64,000 nt of DNA from Rhizobium sp. 16-449-1b (GCF_017741935.1 NZ_JAGHMH010000009.1:1-64000), one strand, 5' to 3'. Numbered from the stretch's first letter, positions 1 through 9,177 are shown. Numbers and translations: made by a program. Notes: generated by a model not told the origin, from the letters alone.

Positions 1-152
1 CCCCAACCCCTCCCCACAAGGGGGAGGAGCTAATACGTGGCATGCGCCGTGCTCCCTCAAGTCAGTCCCGGCTGTTGAGAGGCGTCGGTTTGGCGAAGCG
101 AGTGCGCCCAGCAAGCCCCTCCCCCTTGTGGGGAGGGGTTGGGGAGGGGTCT
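1..152. repeat. Palindromic intergenic repeat, cut by window start
   Basis: The left end (1-30) and the right end (115-152) are inverted copies of one GC-rich sequence built on CCCCTCCCCACAAGGGGGAG and its complement. A short unique middle joins them. The right-end sequence occurs again at 3951-3987. This is a short palindromic intergenic repeat of the kind common in rhizobia. It forms the 5' flank of the esterase gene that starts at 240. An open frame runs through it, but it has no ribosome site and is not treated as coding. Confidence 0.7.
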
Positions 153-239
153 TTGGGCCAAATGCAGAGGGGTCTTTTTCTCCAATCCAGAAACGCACCC
201 CGCCTTGCAATCCCCCCATTTCCACGAAACAACGTCCCC

Positions 240-1229
240 ATGACCATCCCCAAGACGCACCCCTTCCCCTTCGACCCCACCTACGGCATGACGCTCGACA
301 CGCTGCGCGCCATCGTCCCGCCCGAGGCTCCACCGGGCTTCGACGCCTTCTGGCAGAAGCGGTACAAACGGGCGCTCGCCATCGACCCACAGCCGGCGCT
401 GAGAAAGAGCAATCTCACCCACCCCGCCTGGCAGGTGCTCGATATCACCTACACCTCGACGGATGAGGTCACGATCGGCGGCTGGCTGCTCTTGCCGCGT
501 GACGCGCCGGTACGGCGCGGGCTGGTGGTCGGCCACGGTTATGGCGGCCGCGATGCGCCCGATTTCGATCTGCCGGTGGAACAGACCGCCATCCTCTTCC
601 CCTGCGCCCGCGGCATGTCGCGGAGCGCCCAGGCGCCGATCCCTCCAGAAGCGCCCGGCCATGTGCTCCACAATATCGATAGCCCCGACGACTATGTCAT
701 CGGCGGTTGCGTCGAGGATATCTGGATCGCCGTCTCGACGCTGCAGGCGCTTTATCCATGGCTCGCAAACCGCATCGGCTATATCGGCGGCAGCTTCGGC
801 GGCGGGCTGGGGGCGCTGGCGATCCCCTTCGACAATCGCATCGATCGCGGCCACCTGATCGTTCCCAGCTTCGGCGACCGCAAGCAGTGGCTCACGCTAC
901 CGACGGTCGGCAGCGCCGATTCCGTGCAGACCTATCAGAAGACCCATCCCGACGTGCTCGGTCATCTGCGCCTGTTCGATGCCGCAACCGCAGCAAGCCG
1001 CATCACGGTGCCGATGCTGGTGGCCGCAGCCCTGTTCGATCCTGCCGTCGCCCCGCCCTGCCAGTTCGCCGTGGCCAACGCGGTGCCGCCGTCAAAATAT
1101 AATGAAATCTTCATCCTCGACGCCGGACATTTCGACTATCCTGGAATGACGGAACAGAATTTTGCGCTGCGCGAAAAGCTGCGAGGTTTTTTGAAGCTTC
1201 ATGAACCGGGAATATCTGCGCTGGCATAG
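240..1229 (+). CDS. AXE1-like acetyl ester hydrolase (alpha/beta fold)
   Basis: A 329-residue serine hydrolase resembling the acetyl xylan esterase (AXE1) family, probably removing acetyl or other short acyl groups from carbohydrates or related substrates. The nucleophile motif GGSFGG lies near residue 184. A likely acid is in FDPAV near 267, and the base is in AGHFDYPG near 297. No signal peptide is visible, so it should be cytoplasmic. The frame stays open further upstream, but that part is palindromic repeat, so I take the ATG at 240. Its 3' end overlaps the next esterase-like gene by 29 bases, which suggests translational coupling and a shared role. The true substrate cannot be told from sequence. 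Confidence 0.75.
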   Translation: MTIPKTHPFPFDPTYGMTLDTLRAIVPPEAPPGFDAFWQKRYKRALAIDPQPALRKSNLTHPAWQVLDITYTSTDEVTIGGWLLLPRDAPVRRGLVVGHGYGGRDAPDFDLPVEQTAILFPCARGMSRSAQAPIPPEAPGHVLHNIDSPDDYVIGGCVEDIWIAVSTLQALYPWLANRIGYIGGSFGGGLGALAIPFDNRIDRGHLIVPSFGDRKQWLTLPTVGSADSVQTYQKTHPDVLGHLRLFDAATAASRITVPMLVAAALFDPAVAPPCQFAVANAVPPSKYNEIFILDAGHFDYPGMTEQNFALREKLRGFLKLHEPGISALA

Positions 1230-1929
1230 CCCGCGCCTGCATCGCGAGATGGAGCTATTGGTGTTCGGCCATGCCGGCGCCAAGGTGCTGATGTTTCCGA
1301 CGCGCGATGGCCGTTTCTGGGAATACGAACGGATCGGCCTTGTCGCCAGCCTCGCCCACAAGCTGGAAGCCGGCCAGTTGCAGCTCTATTGCATCGAGGG
1401 CCTGGCCGCGGAGACCTTCTACGGCTTCGATCGCCACCCCGCCGACCGCATCCACCGCCATCAGGCCTTCGAGGACTATATCCTCCACGAAGTCCTGCCG
1501 CTGATGGCCGCAAGAAACGGGCACGACTGCACCATCGTGCATGGCTGCAGCCTCGGGGCCTTCCAGGCGGCGAGCCTCGTCTTCCGCCACCCGCATCTGT
1601 TCCGCAAGCTCGTAGCATTCTCCGGGCGCTACGACCTGACGCTGAGGGTCGAAGCCTTCAGCGATCTCTTCGACGGATACTATGACAGCGCCGTCTATTT
1701 CCACACCCCGACGCACTTCCTGCCGGGGCTCCATCACGGATGGCAGCTGGACAAGCTGCGCGAGGTCGAGATCGTCATGACGATCGGCAATGCCGATCCG
1801 TTTCTCGACAACAACCACTATCTGAGCCGCCTGCTGTCGGACAAGCAGGTCGGCCACCAGCTGCATGTCTGGGATGGCCGCGCCCATCGCGCCAGCGCCT
1901 GGCGCAAGATGGCCGCACTTTACATCTGA
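1201..1929 (+). CDS. Putative esterase (esterase D-like alpha/beta hydrolase)
   Basis: A 242-residue protein of the putative esterase group related to esterase D. The core carries a nucleophile elbow GCSLGA with Ser near residue 117. A late Asp occurs in the NADPF context near 200. The C-terminal pattern of aromatic, His and Trp-Arg (WDGRAHRASAWR) is typical of the group. The protein is short, with no signal peptide and no extra domain. The gene starts inside the end of the AXE1-like gene, so the two are probably co-translated. Family members often annotated as esterases have no proven substrate; that is also the case here. Confidence 0.7.
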   Translation: MNREYLRWHSPRLHREMELLVFGHAGAKVLMFPTRDGRFWEYERIGLVASLAHKLEAGQLQLYCIEGLAAETFYGFDRHPADRIHRHQAFEDYILHEVLPLMAARNGHDCTIVHGCSLGAFQAASLVFRHPHLFRKLVAFSGRYDLTLRVEAFSDLFDGYYDSAVYFHTPTHFLPGLHHGWQLDKLREVEIVMTIGNADPFLDNNHYLSRLLSDKQVGHQLHVWDGRAHRASAWRKMAALYI

Positions 1930-2041
1930 GCCGCCGAACGTCGGCAAGCGGCCAATAACGCCAAAGTCAAAACTCGTGAATTGTCATTGCCGGGACCGTG
2001 GCTAAAGGCTTCGAACAGTCATTCCTAAAGAAAGGTCTTTC

Positions 2042-2449
2042 ATGTTTGCTTCGATCCACGCCCTGCAGCCGGCCCTGCTCAGCCTGCTGCGCATCGTCTC
2101 CGCGCTCGTTCTCTTCAGCTACGGCACGCAGAAGATCCTGCACTTCCCTGCGGCCGAGCGCGTGCCCGATGTCGGGTCGATGTCCTGGATTGCCGGCCTG
2201 CTTGAACTGACGCTCGGCTTTCTGGTGCTGATCGGCTTTCAGACCCGCGCCGCCGCCTTCGTCCTCTCCGGCCTGATGGCTTTCGCCTATTTCATCGGCC
2301 ACGCCTCGCGCGGCTTCTTCCCCGCCCAAAACGGCGGTGTCGCCGCCATCCTCTTCTGCTTCGTCTTCCTCTACATCGTCGCCGCCGGCGCTGGTCCGTT
2401 CAGCGTCGACGCGATGATGAAGCGCAAGCAGGGTGTGGTTGCGGCTTGA
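2042..2449 (+). CDS. DoxX family membrane protein
   Basis: A 135-residue protein with about four hydrophobic segments and the DoxX pattern: an N-terminal LRIVSALVLFSYGTQKIL segment, then GLLELTLGFLVLIGF and a central AYFIGHA. An AAAG/AAGG ribosome site lies just before the ATG at 2042. DoxX proteins sit in the inner membrane. Some are linked to redox or thiol stress, but most have no defined role. The gene stands alone, downstream of the esterase pair, and is followed by a palindromic repeat that separates it from the convergent oxidoreductase. Confidence 0.8.
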   Translation: MFASIHALQPALLSLLRIVSALVLFSYGTQKILHFPAAERVPDVGSMSWIAGLLELTLGFLVLIGFQTRAAAFVLSGLMAFAYFIGHASRGFFPAQNGGVAAILFCFVFLYIVAAGAGPFSVDAMMKRKQGVVAA

Positions 2450-2480
2450 TGCGATTTTCCTAAACGTTGGAGCGGGGATA

Positions 2481-2628
2481 CCCCCCTCTGCCCTGCCGGG
2501 CATCTCCCCCACAGGTGGGGAGATTGGCTGGGCGCAGCCGCTCGCTCCACCTTGGTTGTTTGGCGGAAAGGCCGCAACGAGTCGATCTCCCCCCTTGTGG
2601 GGGAGATGTCCGGCAGGACAGAGGGGGG
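2481..2628. repeat. Palindromic mosaic repeat copy R1 (about 148 bp)
   Basis: The ends are long inverted repeats (CCCCCCTCTGCCCTGCCGG at the left and its near complement at the right). Inside are a second inverted pair, CATCTCCCCCAC and CTTGTGGGGGAGATG, and a unique core beginning ATTGGCTGGGCGCAGCC. Copies with the same ends occur at 35127-35273 (core inverted) and 40065-40212 (same orientation). It lies between convergent genes, so here it may act as a bidirectional terminator. It resembles the rhizobial RIME-type elements; the name is an inference. Confidence 0.8.
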
Positions 2629-2664
2629 CGCGTCACGGCACAACCCCTCCACCCAAGCCGAAAC

Positions 2665-3852
2665 TTACACCTTAACCCAAGCCCCATTCCGCTTCGACGA
2701 CGCAACGCAGGCATCCACGAAGGCCACACCCTTCACGCCGTCATCCACCGTCGGATACACCACGGCCTTGTCGACCGCCTTACCGTTCTTGTGGGCGTTG
2801 ATGGCATGCGCGGCTTCCGTGTAGATCGTCGCGAACGCTTCGAGATAGCCTTCCGGGTGACCGGATGGAATGCGCGAGACGCGGGCGGCGGCGGCTCCGG
2901 AGCCGGCGCCGTTGCGGGTGATGAGGCGCTTCGGCTCGCCGAACGGCGTGAACCAGAGATAGTTCGGATCGGCCTGTACCCACTCCAGACCACCCTTGGT
3001 GCCGTAGACGCGGACCTTCAGGCCGTTCTCGTGGCCGGGGGCGACCTGGCTGCACCAGAGCATGCCTTTGGCCGGCTTTTCCGAGCCCTTGGCCTTGAAG
3101 CGCAGCATCACATGGGCGTTGTCGTCGAGACGGCGGCCGGGCACGAAGCTGTCGAGATCGGCGGCAAGGCTGTCGAGCTCGAGGCCGGAGACGAAGGTGG
3201 CGAGGTTATAGGCATGCGTACCGATATCGCCGGTGGAACCGCCCGCACCCGACTGCGCCGGGTCGGTGCGCCACACGGCCTGCTTGGCGCCCTGCTGCTC
3301 GACGGCCTCGGTCAACCAATCCTGCGGATATTCGGCCTGCACAAGGCGGATATCGCCGAGTTCGCCATTGGCGATCATCTCGCGCGCCTGGCGCACCATC
3401 GGATAGCCGGTGTAATTGTGCGTGAGGATGAAGAGAGCGCCGCTCTCGTCGGCCACCTTCTTCAGCTTCTTGGCGTCGGCGAGGTTCGAGGTCAGCGGCT
3501 TGTCGCAGATGACGTGGATGCCGCGACGCAGGAACTCCTTGGCCGCGTCGTAGTGCACGTGGTTCGGCGTGACGATCGACACCGCCTCGATGCCGTTCTT
3601 CAGCTTCGCCTCGCGGATCGCCATCTCGCGATAGCTGGAATAGGTGCGGGTCGGGTCGAGCCCGAGATCGGCGCCCGAGGCCATCGCCTTTTCCGGCGTC
3701 GACGACAGCGCGCCGGCGATCAGCTCATACTGATCGTCGATACGGGCAGCGATGCGGTGCACCGCGCCAATGAAAGCGCCGGCGCCACCGCCGACCATGC
3801 CAAGACGGATGCGCGGTTCGCGCGTCTGCTGCGTTGATGCTTCGATTGTCAT
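2665..3852 (-). CDS. Gfo/Idh/MocA family NAD(P)-dependent oxidoreductase
   Basis: A 395-residue sugar or polyol dehydrogenase of the Gfo/Idh/MocA family. The N-terminal Rossmann start LGMVGGGAGAFIGAVHR is near residue 20, and the family lysine is in ICDKPLTSN near 110. A C-terminal substrate domain follows, with the GDIGTHAYNLA motif near 215. The ATG at 3852 is chosen over one 12 bases upstream because GGAGAAACCA stands directly before it. It follows a TIM-barrel isomerase on the same strand. This pairing is typical of inositol-like or rare-sugar oxidation, where one enzyme makes a keto-sugar and the other rearranges it. The ABC importer at 7-11 kb is the likely source of substrate. The exact sugar is unknown. 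Confidence 0.85.
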   Translation of the reverse strand: MTIEASTQQTREPRIRLGMVGGGAGAFIGAVHRIAARIDDQYELIAGALSSTPEKAMASGADLGLDPTRTYSSYREMAIREAKLKNGIEAVSIVTPNHVHYDAAKEFLRRGIHVICDKPLTSNLADAKKLKKVADESGALFILTHNYTGYPMVRQAREMIANGELGDIRLVQAEYPQDWLTEAVEQQGAKQAVWRTDPAQSGAGGSTGDIGTHAYNLATFVSGLELDSLAADLDSFVPGRRLDDNAHVMLRFKAKGSEKPAKGMLWCSQVAPGHENGLKVRVYGTKGGLEWVQADPNYLWFTPFGEPKRLITRNGAGSGAAAARVSRIPSGHPEGYLEAFATIYTEAAHAINAHKNGKAVDKAVVYPTVDDGVKGVAFVDACVASSKRNGAWVKV

Positions 3853-3885
3853 TGGTTTCTCCAAAATTGTGCTTTGCGGAAAAGT

Positions 3886-3987
3886 CCCCCTCTGCCTGCC
3901 GGCATCTCCCCCACAAGGGGGGAGAGGACTCGCGGCAGCGCCTCACCTGAGCCCCTCCCCCTTGTGGGGAGGGGTTGGGGAGGGGTC
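3886..3987. repeat. Hybrid palindromic repeat between two sugar genes
   Basis: The left part (3886-3927) matches the end of the R1-type repeat (CCCCCTCTGCCTGCCGGCAT). The right part (3951-3987) matches the element at the window start (CCCCTCCCCCTTGTGGGG). The copy therefore joins halves of two repeat types, as expected for a mosaic element. It lies inside the isomerase-oxidoreductase transcript and could form a strong hairpin that separates expression of the two genes. Confidence 0.7.
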
Positions 3988-3995
3988 TTCGCTGA

Positions 3996-5048
3996 TTAAA
4001 TCCCCAGCATCCGCCGATTGGCCGCCTGGTCCGTGCCACTGCCGGCGAAGTCGTCGAAGGCGTGTTCGGTGACGCGGATGATGTGCGACTTGACGAACTC
4101 GGCACCCTCGCGCGCGCCGTCCTCGGGATGCTTCAGCGCGCATTCCCATTCGACCACGGCCCAGCCATCGAAGTTGTTGGCCGTCATCTTCGAGAACACC
4201 GCGCCGAAATCGACCTGGCCGTCGCCGAGCGAGCGGAAGCGGCCGGCGCGTTCGACCCAGCCCTGGTAACCGCCATAGACGCCCTGGCGGCCCGTCGGGT
4301 TGAACTCGGCATCCTTGACGTGGAACATCTTGATCCGGTCTTTGTAGATGTCGATGTTATCCAGATAATCCAGGCACTGCAGCACGTAGTGCGAGGGATC
4401 GTAGAGCATGTTGGCGCGCGGATGGTTCTTCACGCGCTCGAGGAACATCTCGAACGTGACGCCATCATGCAGGTCTTCGCCGGGATGGATCTCGTAGCAG
4501 ATGTCGACGCCGTTTTCATCGGCATGGTTCAAGATCGATGTCCAGCGCTTGGCAAGTTCGTCGAAGGCGGTTTCGACAAGGCCGGCCGGGCGCTGCGGCC
4601 ACGGATAGATGAACGGCCAGGCGAGCGCGCCGGAAAACGTCGCATGCGCCTTGATGCCGAGATGCTTGGAGGCGGTCAGCGCCATCTTCACCTGCTCGAC
4701 GGCCCATTCCTGGCGGGCTTTCGGATTGCCGCGCACTTCGGGTGCGGCAAAGCCGTCGAAGGCTTCGTCATAGGCCGGGTGCACGGCAACCAGCTGGCCC
4801 TGAAGATGGGTGGAGAGTTCGGTGATCTCGACGCCGTTCTGGCGCGCCACGCCGGCGAACTCGTCGCAATAGTCCTTGGACGATGCAGCCTTCTTGAGGT
4901 CGATCAGCTGGCCGGCCCAGGTCGGAACCTGCACGCCCTTGTAGCCGATATCGGCTGCCCACTTGGTGATCGAATCCCACGAGTTGAAAGGTGCGGCGTC
5001 GCCCGCGAACTGCCCGAGGAACAAGCCTGGGCCCTTGATCGTTTTCAT
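3996..5048 (-). CDS. Sugar phosphate isomerase/epimerase (TIM barrel)
   Basis: A 350-residue protein of the xylose isomerase-like TIM barrel superfamily (IolE/IolI/epimerase type). Characteristic pieces are GYKGVQVPTW near residue 35, ICYEIHPGEDLHD near 190 with metal-ligand Glu and His, YDPSHYV near 220, and a late AVVEWECAL with another ligand Glu. The frame is open for another 500 bases upstream, but GGGAGGAATTGAC directly precedes the ATG at 5048, which fixes the start. It is transcribed ahead of the Gfo/Idh/MocA oxidoreductase, with a 143-base gap holding a repeat. It probably isomerises or epimerises the same sugar. The upstream region carries a site resembling the LacI operators at 10.8 kb. 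Confidence 0.83.
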   Translation of the reverse strand: MKTIKGPGLFLGQFAGDAAPFNSWDSITKWAADIGYKGVQVPTWAGQLIDLKKAASSKDYCDEFAGVARQNGVEITELSTHLQGQLVAVHPAYDEAFDGFAAPEVRGNPKARQEWAVEQVKMALTASKHLGIKAHATFSGALAWPFIYPWPQRPAGLVETAFDELAKRWTSILNHADENGVDICYEIHPGEDLHDGVTFEMFLERVKNHPRANMLYDPSHYVLQCLDYLDNIDIYKDRIKMFHVKDAEFNPTGRQGVYGGYQGWVERAGRFRSLGDGQVDFGAVFSKMTANNFDGWAVVEWECALKHPEDGAREGAEFVKSHIIRVTEHAFDDFAGSGTDQAANRRMLGI

Positions 5049-5072
5049 GTCAATTCCTCCCTGAATGATGAC

Positions 5073-5086
5073 CGTAAACGTTTCTG
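5073..5086. promoter_or_regulatory. Possible weak LacI-type operator upstream of the isomerase gene
   Basis: The sequence CGTAAACGTTTCTG has the AAACGTTT core and, read on the other strand, keeps 9 of 14 positions of TGTAAAGGTTTACA, one of the operators at 10.84 kb. It lies 25 bases upstream of the isomerase start. It could bring the isomerase and oxidoreductase genes under the LacI regulator at 10950. The match is imperfect, so this is tentative. Confidence 0.35.
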
Positions 5087-5316
5087 GCGTAGTTCTAACA
5101 CGCGATTTGCACTCTGCAAGCCGATTTTGGCGAGAATGCAAATCCTGCCCCGATGGGCGGAAATGGACGGTTGCGACTAAACCATGTCGGGCATCGGCCC
5201 GCAAGACGTACGTACCGCATTTCTTGGCTCTCGCGTTGCGGGCCACTACGCCCCGGCGCATCTTTGTGGACTTCCCGCCACCGCGTGCTACTCTTGGTCG
5301 ACCAGGAGGGTGGTCC

Positions 5317-7107
5317 ATGACGCGGCGGCTGGCGGCAATCTTGGATGCGGATGTTGTCGGCTTCTCGCGGCTGATGGGCCTCGACGAAGCGGGGACTTTT
5401 GCGGCGCTCAAACGCCACAACACCGAGACCATCGTCCCCACCATCACCAAGCATCGCGGACATGTCGTGAAGTTCGTCGGAGACGGCACGCTGGCGGAGT
5501 TTTCCAGCGTGGTCGACGCGCTGCGCTGCGCGATGGAGATACAAGAGGCCATTCTCGCCGGCAATCACCATGTCGTGCCCGACCGCCGGATGATCTGGCG
5601 CATCGGCATCCATGTCGGCGACGTCCTCAACGAGGATGGCGACATCTTCGGCGAGAGCGTCAACATTGCCGCGCGGCTGCAGGCGCTGGCGCCGGCCGGC
5701 GGCATATGCCTCTCGCAGCAGGTGCGCGACCAGATCGGCACGGCGCTCGATTTCGAGGCCACCGACTTCGGCAATCGCAAGCTGAAGAACATCGAGCAGA
5801 CCGTCAGGGTGTGGCGCTGGTTTCCGCCCGGCACCCTGACGGACGGTCTGGACGACGAGATCCCGGACCGGGCGATCCCAAGCCAGCCGCCCGAGCGCAA
5901 GCGCCCGTCGATCGCCGTCCTTCCTTTTACGAACATGTCGAGCATCGAGGGGCAGGAGCATTTTTCCGACGGCTTCACCGACGAACTGATCGCGACCCTG
6001 GCGCGCTGTCGCTGGCTGCTGGTCGCCGCCCGCAATTCCTCCTTCAGCTTCAAGGGCCGCGCCGTCGATGCCCGTCGCGTTGCCGAGGATCTCGGCGTCA
6101 AATACGTGCTCGAAGGCAGCGTCCGCCGCTCCGACACGCGCATCCGCATCACCGCGCAGCTCCTGGATGGAAGCGAGGGCACGCTGCTCTGGGCCGAACG
6201 CTATGACCGCATGCTGGCCGATATCTTCGACCTCCAGGACGAGATCGCCTCCGAGATCACCGGAACCATCGAACCCGAATTGAGCGCCATCGAGTTCGCG
6301 GCGCTGCGCGGCCGCTCGATCGTCGACATGACCGCCTGGGAAATCTATCTCAAGGGCCTCTGGCATCTCTACCGCTTCACCATCGACGAATTGAACACCG
6401 CAAAGCAGCTGTTCGAGCAGGCGATCGCCATCGATCCGAGCTTCGCGCAGGCGCAGGCGCGGCTCGCTTACGTCCACATCCAGCTCGGCTGGTACGGCTC
6501 GCTGGAGGAGCGCTCGGGGCGCATATGCGAGGCGATCGAGCTTGCCGAACAGGCAATCACGCTTGATCAGAAAGAGCCCGCCGCGCATCTGGCACTCGGC
6601 CGGGCGCTGGCGCTCGACGGCGCCACGGAGGCCGGGATCGCCCATCTCCGTCATGCGGTGAAACTGGACCACAGCTTTGCCCAGGCGCATTTCGCGCTCG
6701 GCCAGGCGCTCTGCTACGCCGACCGGCCGCAGGAGGGCATGCCGGAATTCAGCGAAGCCTTTCGTCTCAGCCCGCGCGACCCGCATCTCTGGACCTTTCA
6801 CAGCATGATGGCGTTTGCGAACTACCAGATGGACAAGCTCGACGAGGCGGCCGACGCCGCCCGCGCATCGATGCGCTCACCGAACGTCACCTTCTGGCCG
6901 GCGATGGCGCTGGTGGCGATCCAGGGGCGACAAGGCAAGATCGAGGAGGCACGCCGGACGATCGTCGAGCTCTACAGCTTCCGGCCGGGCATGACGCTTG
7001 ATGATGCCAGGCGTGAATTCTACTTCGGCCTCAAGCCGGCGATGAGCGAAACCTTCATCGAGCGCTTTGTCGGCGACCTCGCCAAGGCAGGCTTGCCGCC
7101 ACAATGA
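5317..7107 (+). CDS. Class III adenylate/guanylate cyclase with TolB-like and TPR regions
   Basis: A 596-residue nucleotide cyclase of a type abundant in rhizobia. The catalytic domain covers residues 1-175. Metal-binding Asp occurs in DADVVGFSRLM and in KFVGDGTLAEF, the substrate-defining Lys is in VKFVGDG, and the transition-state Asn and Arg are in GESVNIAARLQ, so it should be active. Residues 200-325 (PSIAVLPFTNMS through WAERYDR) match the TolB-like segment, and tetratricopeptide repeats fill the rest. No membrane segment is visible. The ATG at 5317 follows AGGAGGG at a good distance; the longer frame upstream has no such site. It sits between the two halves of a sugar locus and may link sugar supply to cAMP, which is an inference. 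Confidence 0.88.
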   Translation: MTRRLAAILDADVVGFSRLMGLDEAGTFAALKRHNTETIVPTITKHRGHVVKFVGDGTLAEFSSVVDALRCAMEIQEAILAGNHHVVPDRRMIWRIGIHVGDVLNEDGDIFGESVNIAARLQALAPAGGICLSQQVRDQIGTALDFEATDFGNRKLKNIEQTVRVWRWFPPGTLTDGLDDEIPDRAIPSQPPERKRPSIAVLPFTNMSSIEGQEHFSDGFTDELIATLARCRWLLVAARNSSFSFKGRAVDARRVAEDLGVKYVLEGSVRRSDTRIRITAQLLDGSEGTLLWAERYDRMLADIFDLQDEIASEITGTIEPELSAIEFAALRGRSIVDMTAWEIYLKGLWHLYRFTIDELNTAKQLFEQAIAIDPSFAQAQARLAYVHIQLGWYGSLEERSGRICEAIELAEQAITLDQKEPAAHLALGRALALDGATEAGIAHLRHAVKLDHSFAQAHFALGQALCYADRPQEGMPEFSEAFRLSPRDPHLWTFHSMMAFANYQMDKLDEAADAARASMRSPNVTFWPAMALVAIQGRQGKIEEARRTIVELYSFRPGMTLDDARREFYFGLKPAMSETFIERFVGDLAKAGLPPQ

Positions 7108-7111
7108 AAGA

Positions 7112-7133
7112 CGCCCGCCCTTTCGAGCGGGCG
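7112..7133. terminator. Stem-loop between convergent genes
   Basis: CGCCCGC (7112-7118) pairs perfectly with GCGGGCG (7127-7133) around an eight-base loop. It lies between the convergent stops of the cyclase gene and the sugar-binding protein gene. There is no long T-run, so efficiency is uncertain, but the position fits a shared terminator. Confidence 0.5.
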
Positions 7134-7150
7134 CCTCGTGTTCACAAGGA

Positions 7151-8098
7151 TCAGAACGGCGAATCCGGGAAGTAGAAGTCCTTGGCGTTGTCCTTCGTCA
7201 CCAGCGTGGCGTCGAGGATGTAGGTGCCGCGAACCGGGACCTGGTCGTAGAGCGACGCGGCCGTCAGTTCCATCGCGGTGCCAACCATTGCCGGCGGATA
7301 GAGAACGTCGACGGGAATCATCTTGTCGCCGTCCATGACCTTCTTGACCATGTCCTTGGAGCCGGCGCCGGCCACGACATACTTGATGTCGGTGCGCTTG
7401 GCCTGCTCGATTGCCTGCAGCACGCCGACGGCCATGTCGTCGTCCTGGCACCAGACCACGTCGATCTTCGGGTACTTGGTGAGATAGTCCTGCATCACCT
7501 TGAAGGCGTCGTCGCGGTTCCAGTTGCCGAACTGGCGGTCGAGAACCTTGACGTTGGAGCCGGCGATGCCCTTGTCGAAGCCGTCCTGACGCTGCTGATC
7601 GATCGGGATCGGCAGGCCGCGGATGACGACGACCTGTGCGTCCGGCGTGGTTTCCTTGATGTACTTGCCGGCGACTTCGCCCAGCGCCGGGTTGTTGCCG
7701 GCGATGTAGATGTCACGCACGCTGTCGTCGTTGGTGCTCGGCGCACGGTCGACCAGCGCCACGAAGGTGCCCTTGTCCTTGACTTCCTTGATGGCGTTGA
7801 CCAGCGGATCCGGATCGGACGGCAGGATGACCAGCGCGTCCATGCCCTGCGTTGCCAGATCCTGCACGGCGTTTGCCTGGCTTGCGGCATCCGGCGAGGT
7901 CTTGACGATGACGGTGAGGTCAGGGTGTTCGGCCATCAAAAGCTTGGCGACGCGCTCGGCATGGAACACCACGCCGGAGGTCCAGCCGTGGTCGGCCGCC
8001 GGGATCGATACGCCGATGGTCTTCTTGTCCGCCGAGTGAGCGATGCCGGCGAGCAGCGCCGCCGTCACGACCGCCAAACTGAATAGTGTCTTACGCAT
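7151..8098 (-). CDS. Sugar ABC transporter periplasmic binding protein (ribose/LacI-fold type)
   Basis: A 315-residue periplasmic binding protein. A Sec signal peptide covers residues 1-22 (MRKTLFSLAVVTAALLAG, cleavage near AHS-AD). The mature part has the ribose-binding fold: GVSIPAADHGWTSGV near 30, ALVILPSDPDPLV near 90, and VVWCQDDDMAVGVLQAI near 215. It captures a monosaccharide for the permease and ATPase encoded just upstream. The ATG at 8098 follows GGGAGGAAAACAG. The binding-protein gene is the last of the three in transcription order, which is less usual, and the 77-base gap before it may allow its own mRNA processing. The ligand cannot be named from sequence. Confidence 0.88.
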   Translation of the reverse strand: MRKTLFSLAVVTAALLAGIAHSADKKTIGVSIPAADHGWTSGVVFHAERVAKLLMAEHPDLTVIVKTSPDAASQANAVQDLATQGMDALVILPSDPDPLVNAIKEVKDKGTFVALVDRAPSTNDDSVRDIYIAGNNPALGEVAGKYIKETTPDAQVVVIRGLPIPIDQQRQDGFDKGIAGSNVKVLDRQFGNWNRDDAFKVMQDYLTKYPKIDVVWCQDDDMAVGVLQAIEQAKRTDIKYVVAGAGSKDMVKKVMDGDKMIPVDVLYPPAMVGTAMELTAASLYDQVPVRGTYILDATLVTKDNAKDFYFPDSPF

Positions 8099-8175
8099 GT
8101 CTGTTTTCCTCCCATTAAACCCCAGGGCTTGCGAACCTTGAGACCGGGCGCCCCGCCGACCCGGCCAATCCCTTG

Positions 8176-9177
8176 CTACCTGCGCGCCAGCGACCGCTGC
8201 ACGAGCATGGCGATGATGATGATCGAGCCCTGGATGGCGCCGATCAGATATTCCGAGATGAAGTTCGAGAGCAGCATGATGTTGCCGACGAGTTCGAGAA
8301 TGAAGGCGCCGCAGATCGTACCCCAGACGCGCCCTGCCCCGCCCTTCAGCGCCGTGCCGCCGACGACGACGGCAGTGATCGCCTGCAGCTCCCACAAGAT
8401 GCCCGTGGTTGCCGATGTCGAGCCGAGACGCGGCACGTAGAGGAGCACGGCAATCGCAACGCAAAGCCCCTGGATGACGAAGGCGATGGTGCGCACCTTG
8501 TTGACGGCGATGCCGGAATAGCGCGCCACATCACGGTTCGAGCCGACGGCCGTGACATGGCGGCCATAGCGCGTGCGATAGAGAATGAAGGCGGCGACCG
8601 CGGTGACCGCGAGGATGACAATGATCGGCACAGGAACGCCGGCGATCGAGCCGAAATAGACGGGGCGATAGAGCGACTGCTGCTCGGCCGAGCGCAGCGT
8701 GATCGCGCCGCCCTGCGAGAGCCATGTCGTCAGGCCGCGATAAATACCCATAGTGCCGAGCGTGGCGATGAACGGCTCGATCTTGCCGACCGTGGTGATC
8801 AGCCCGTTCGCCAGACCGCAGAGCGCGCCGGCAACGATGGTGAAGACGACGGCGACCGCGAGCATCAGGGCCGGATCGGCAATAAGGCCGGAGTTCATCA
8901 ACAGGATCATCAGGCTGGCGACGAAGGCGACCATCGACCCGACAGAGAGATCGAGATCCCCGGACGAGATGACGAAGGTGGCGCCGACGGCGATGATGGC
9001 GATGAAGGCGCTGCGCGTCGCGACATTGGCGAGATTGGTGATGCCGATGAAATTCGGATTGACCAGCGCGCCGACAACAAGCAGCAGCGCAAGCGCCGCG
9101 AACGGCGCGACCGCCCTGAGATCGATATCCCGCCAGGAGCGCCGTCTGATCTGACTGGTCTCGTCGTTCGCACTCAT
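8176..9177 (-). CDS. Sugar ABC transporter permease (RbsC-like)
   Basis: A 333-residue inner membrane permease of the branched-chain/ribose class (BPD_transp_2). It has eight to ten hydrophobic segments, the early LANVATRSAFIAIIAVGATFVISSG stretch with GDLDLSVGSM near residue 80, and AITAVVVGGTALKGGAGRV near 265. These motifs are standard for RbsC homologues. Two starts are possible. The ATG at 9189 touches the GGGAGG ribosome site, so I prefer the ATG at 9177, 12 bases after it. It lies 81 bases after the ATPase gene and 77 before the binding-protein gene, forming one operon. Confidence 0.88.
   Translation of the reverse strand: MSANDETSQIRRRSWRDIDLRAVAPFAALALLLVVGALVNPNFIGITNLANVATRSAFIAIIAVGATFVISSGDLDLSVGSMVAFVASLMILLMNSGLIADPALMLAVAVVFTIVAGALCGLANGLITTVGKIEPFIATLGTMGIYRGLTTWLSQGGAITLRSAEQQSLYRPVYFGSIAGVPVPIIVILAVTAVAAFILYRTRYGRHVTAVGSNRDVARYSGIAVNKVRTIAFVIQGLCVAIAVLLYVPRLGSTSATTGILWELQAITAVVVGGTALKGGAGRVWGTICGAFILELVGNIMLLSNFISEYLIGAIQGSIIIIAMLVQRSLARR

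Noticed and set aside
5065..5316. Extension of the cyclase to an ATG at 5065
   Set aside because: The added 84 residues do not match the family, and AGGAGGG stands right before the ATG at 5317, where the cyclase fold normally begins.
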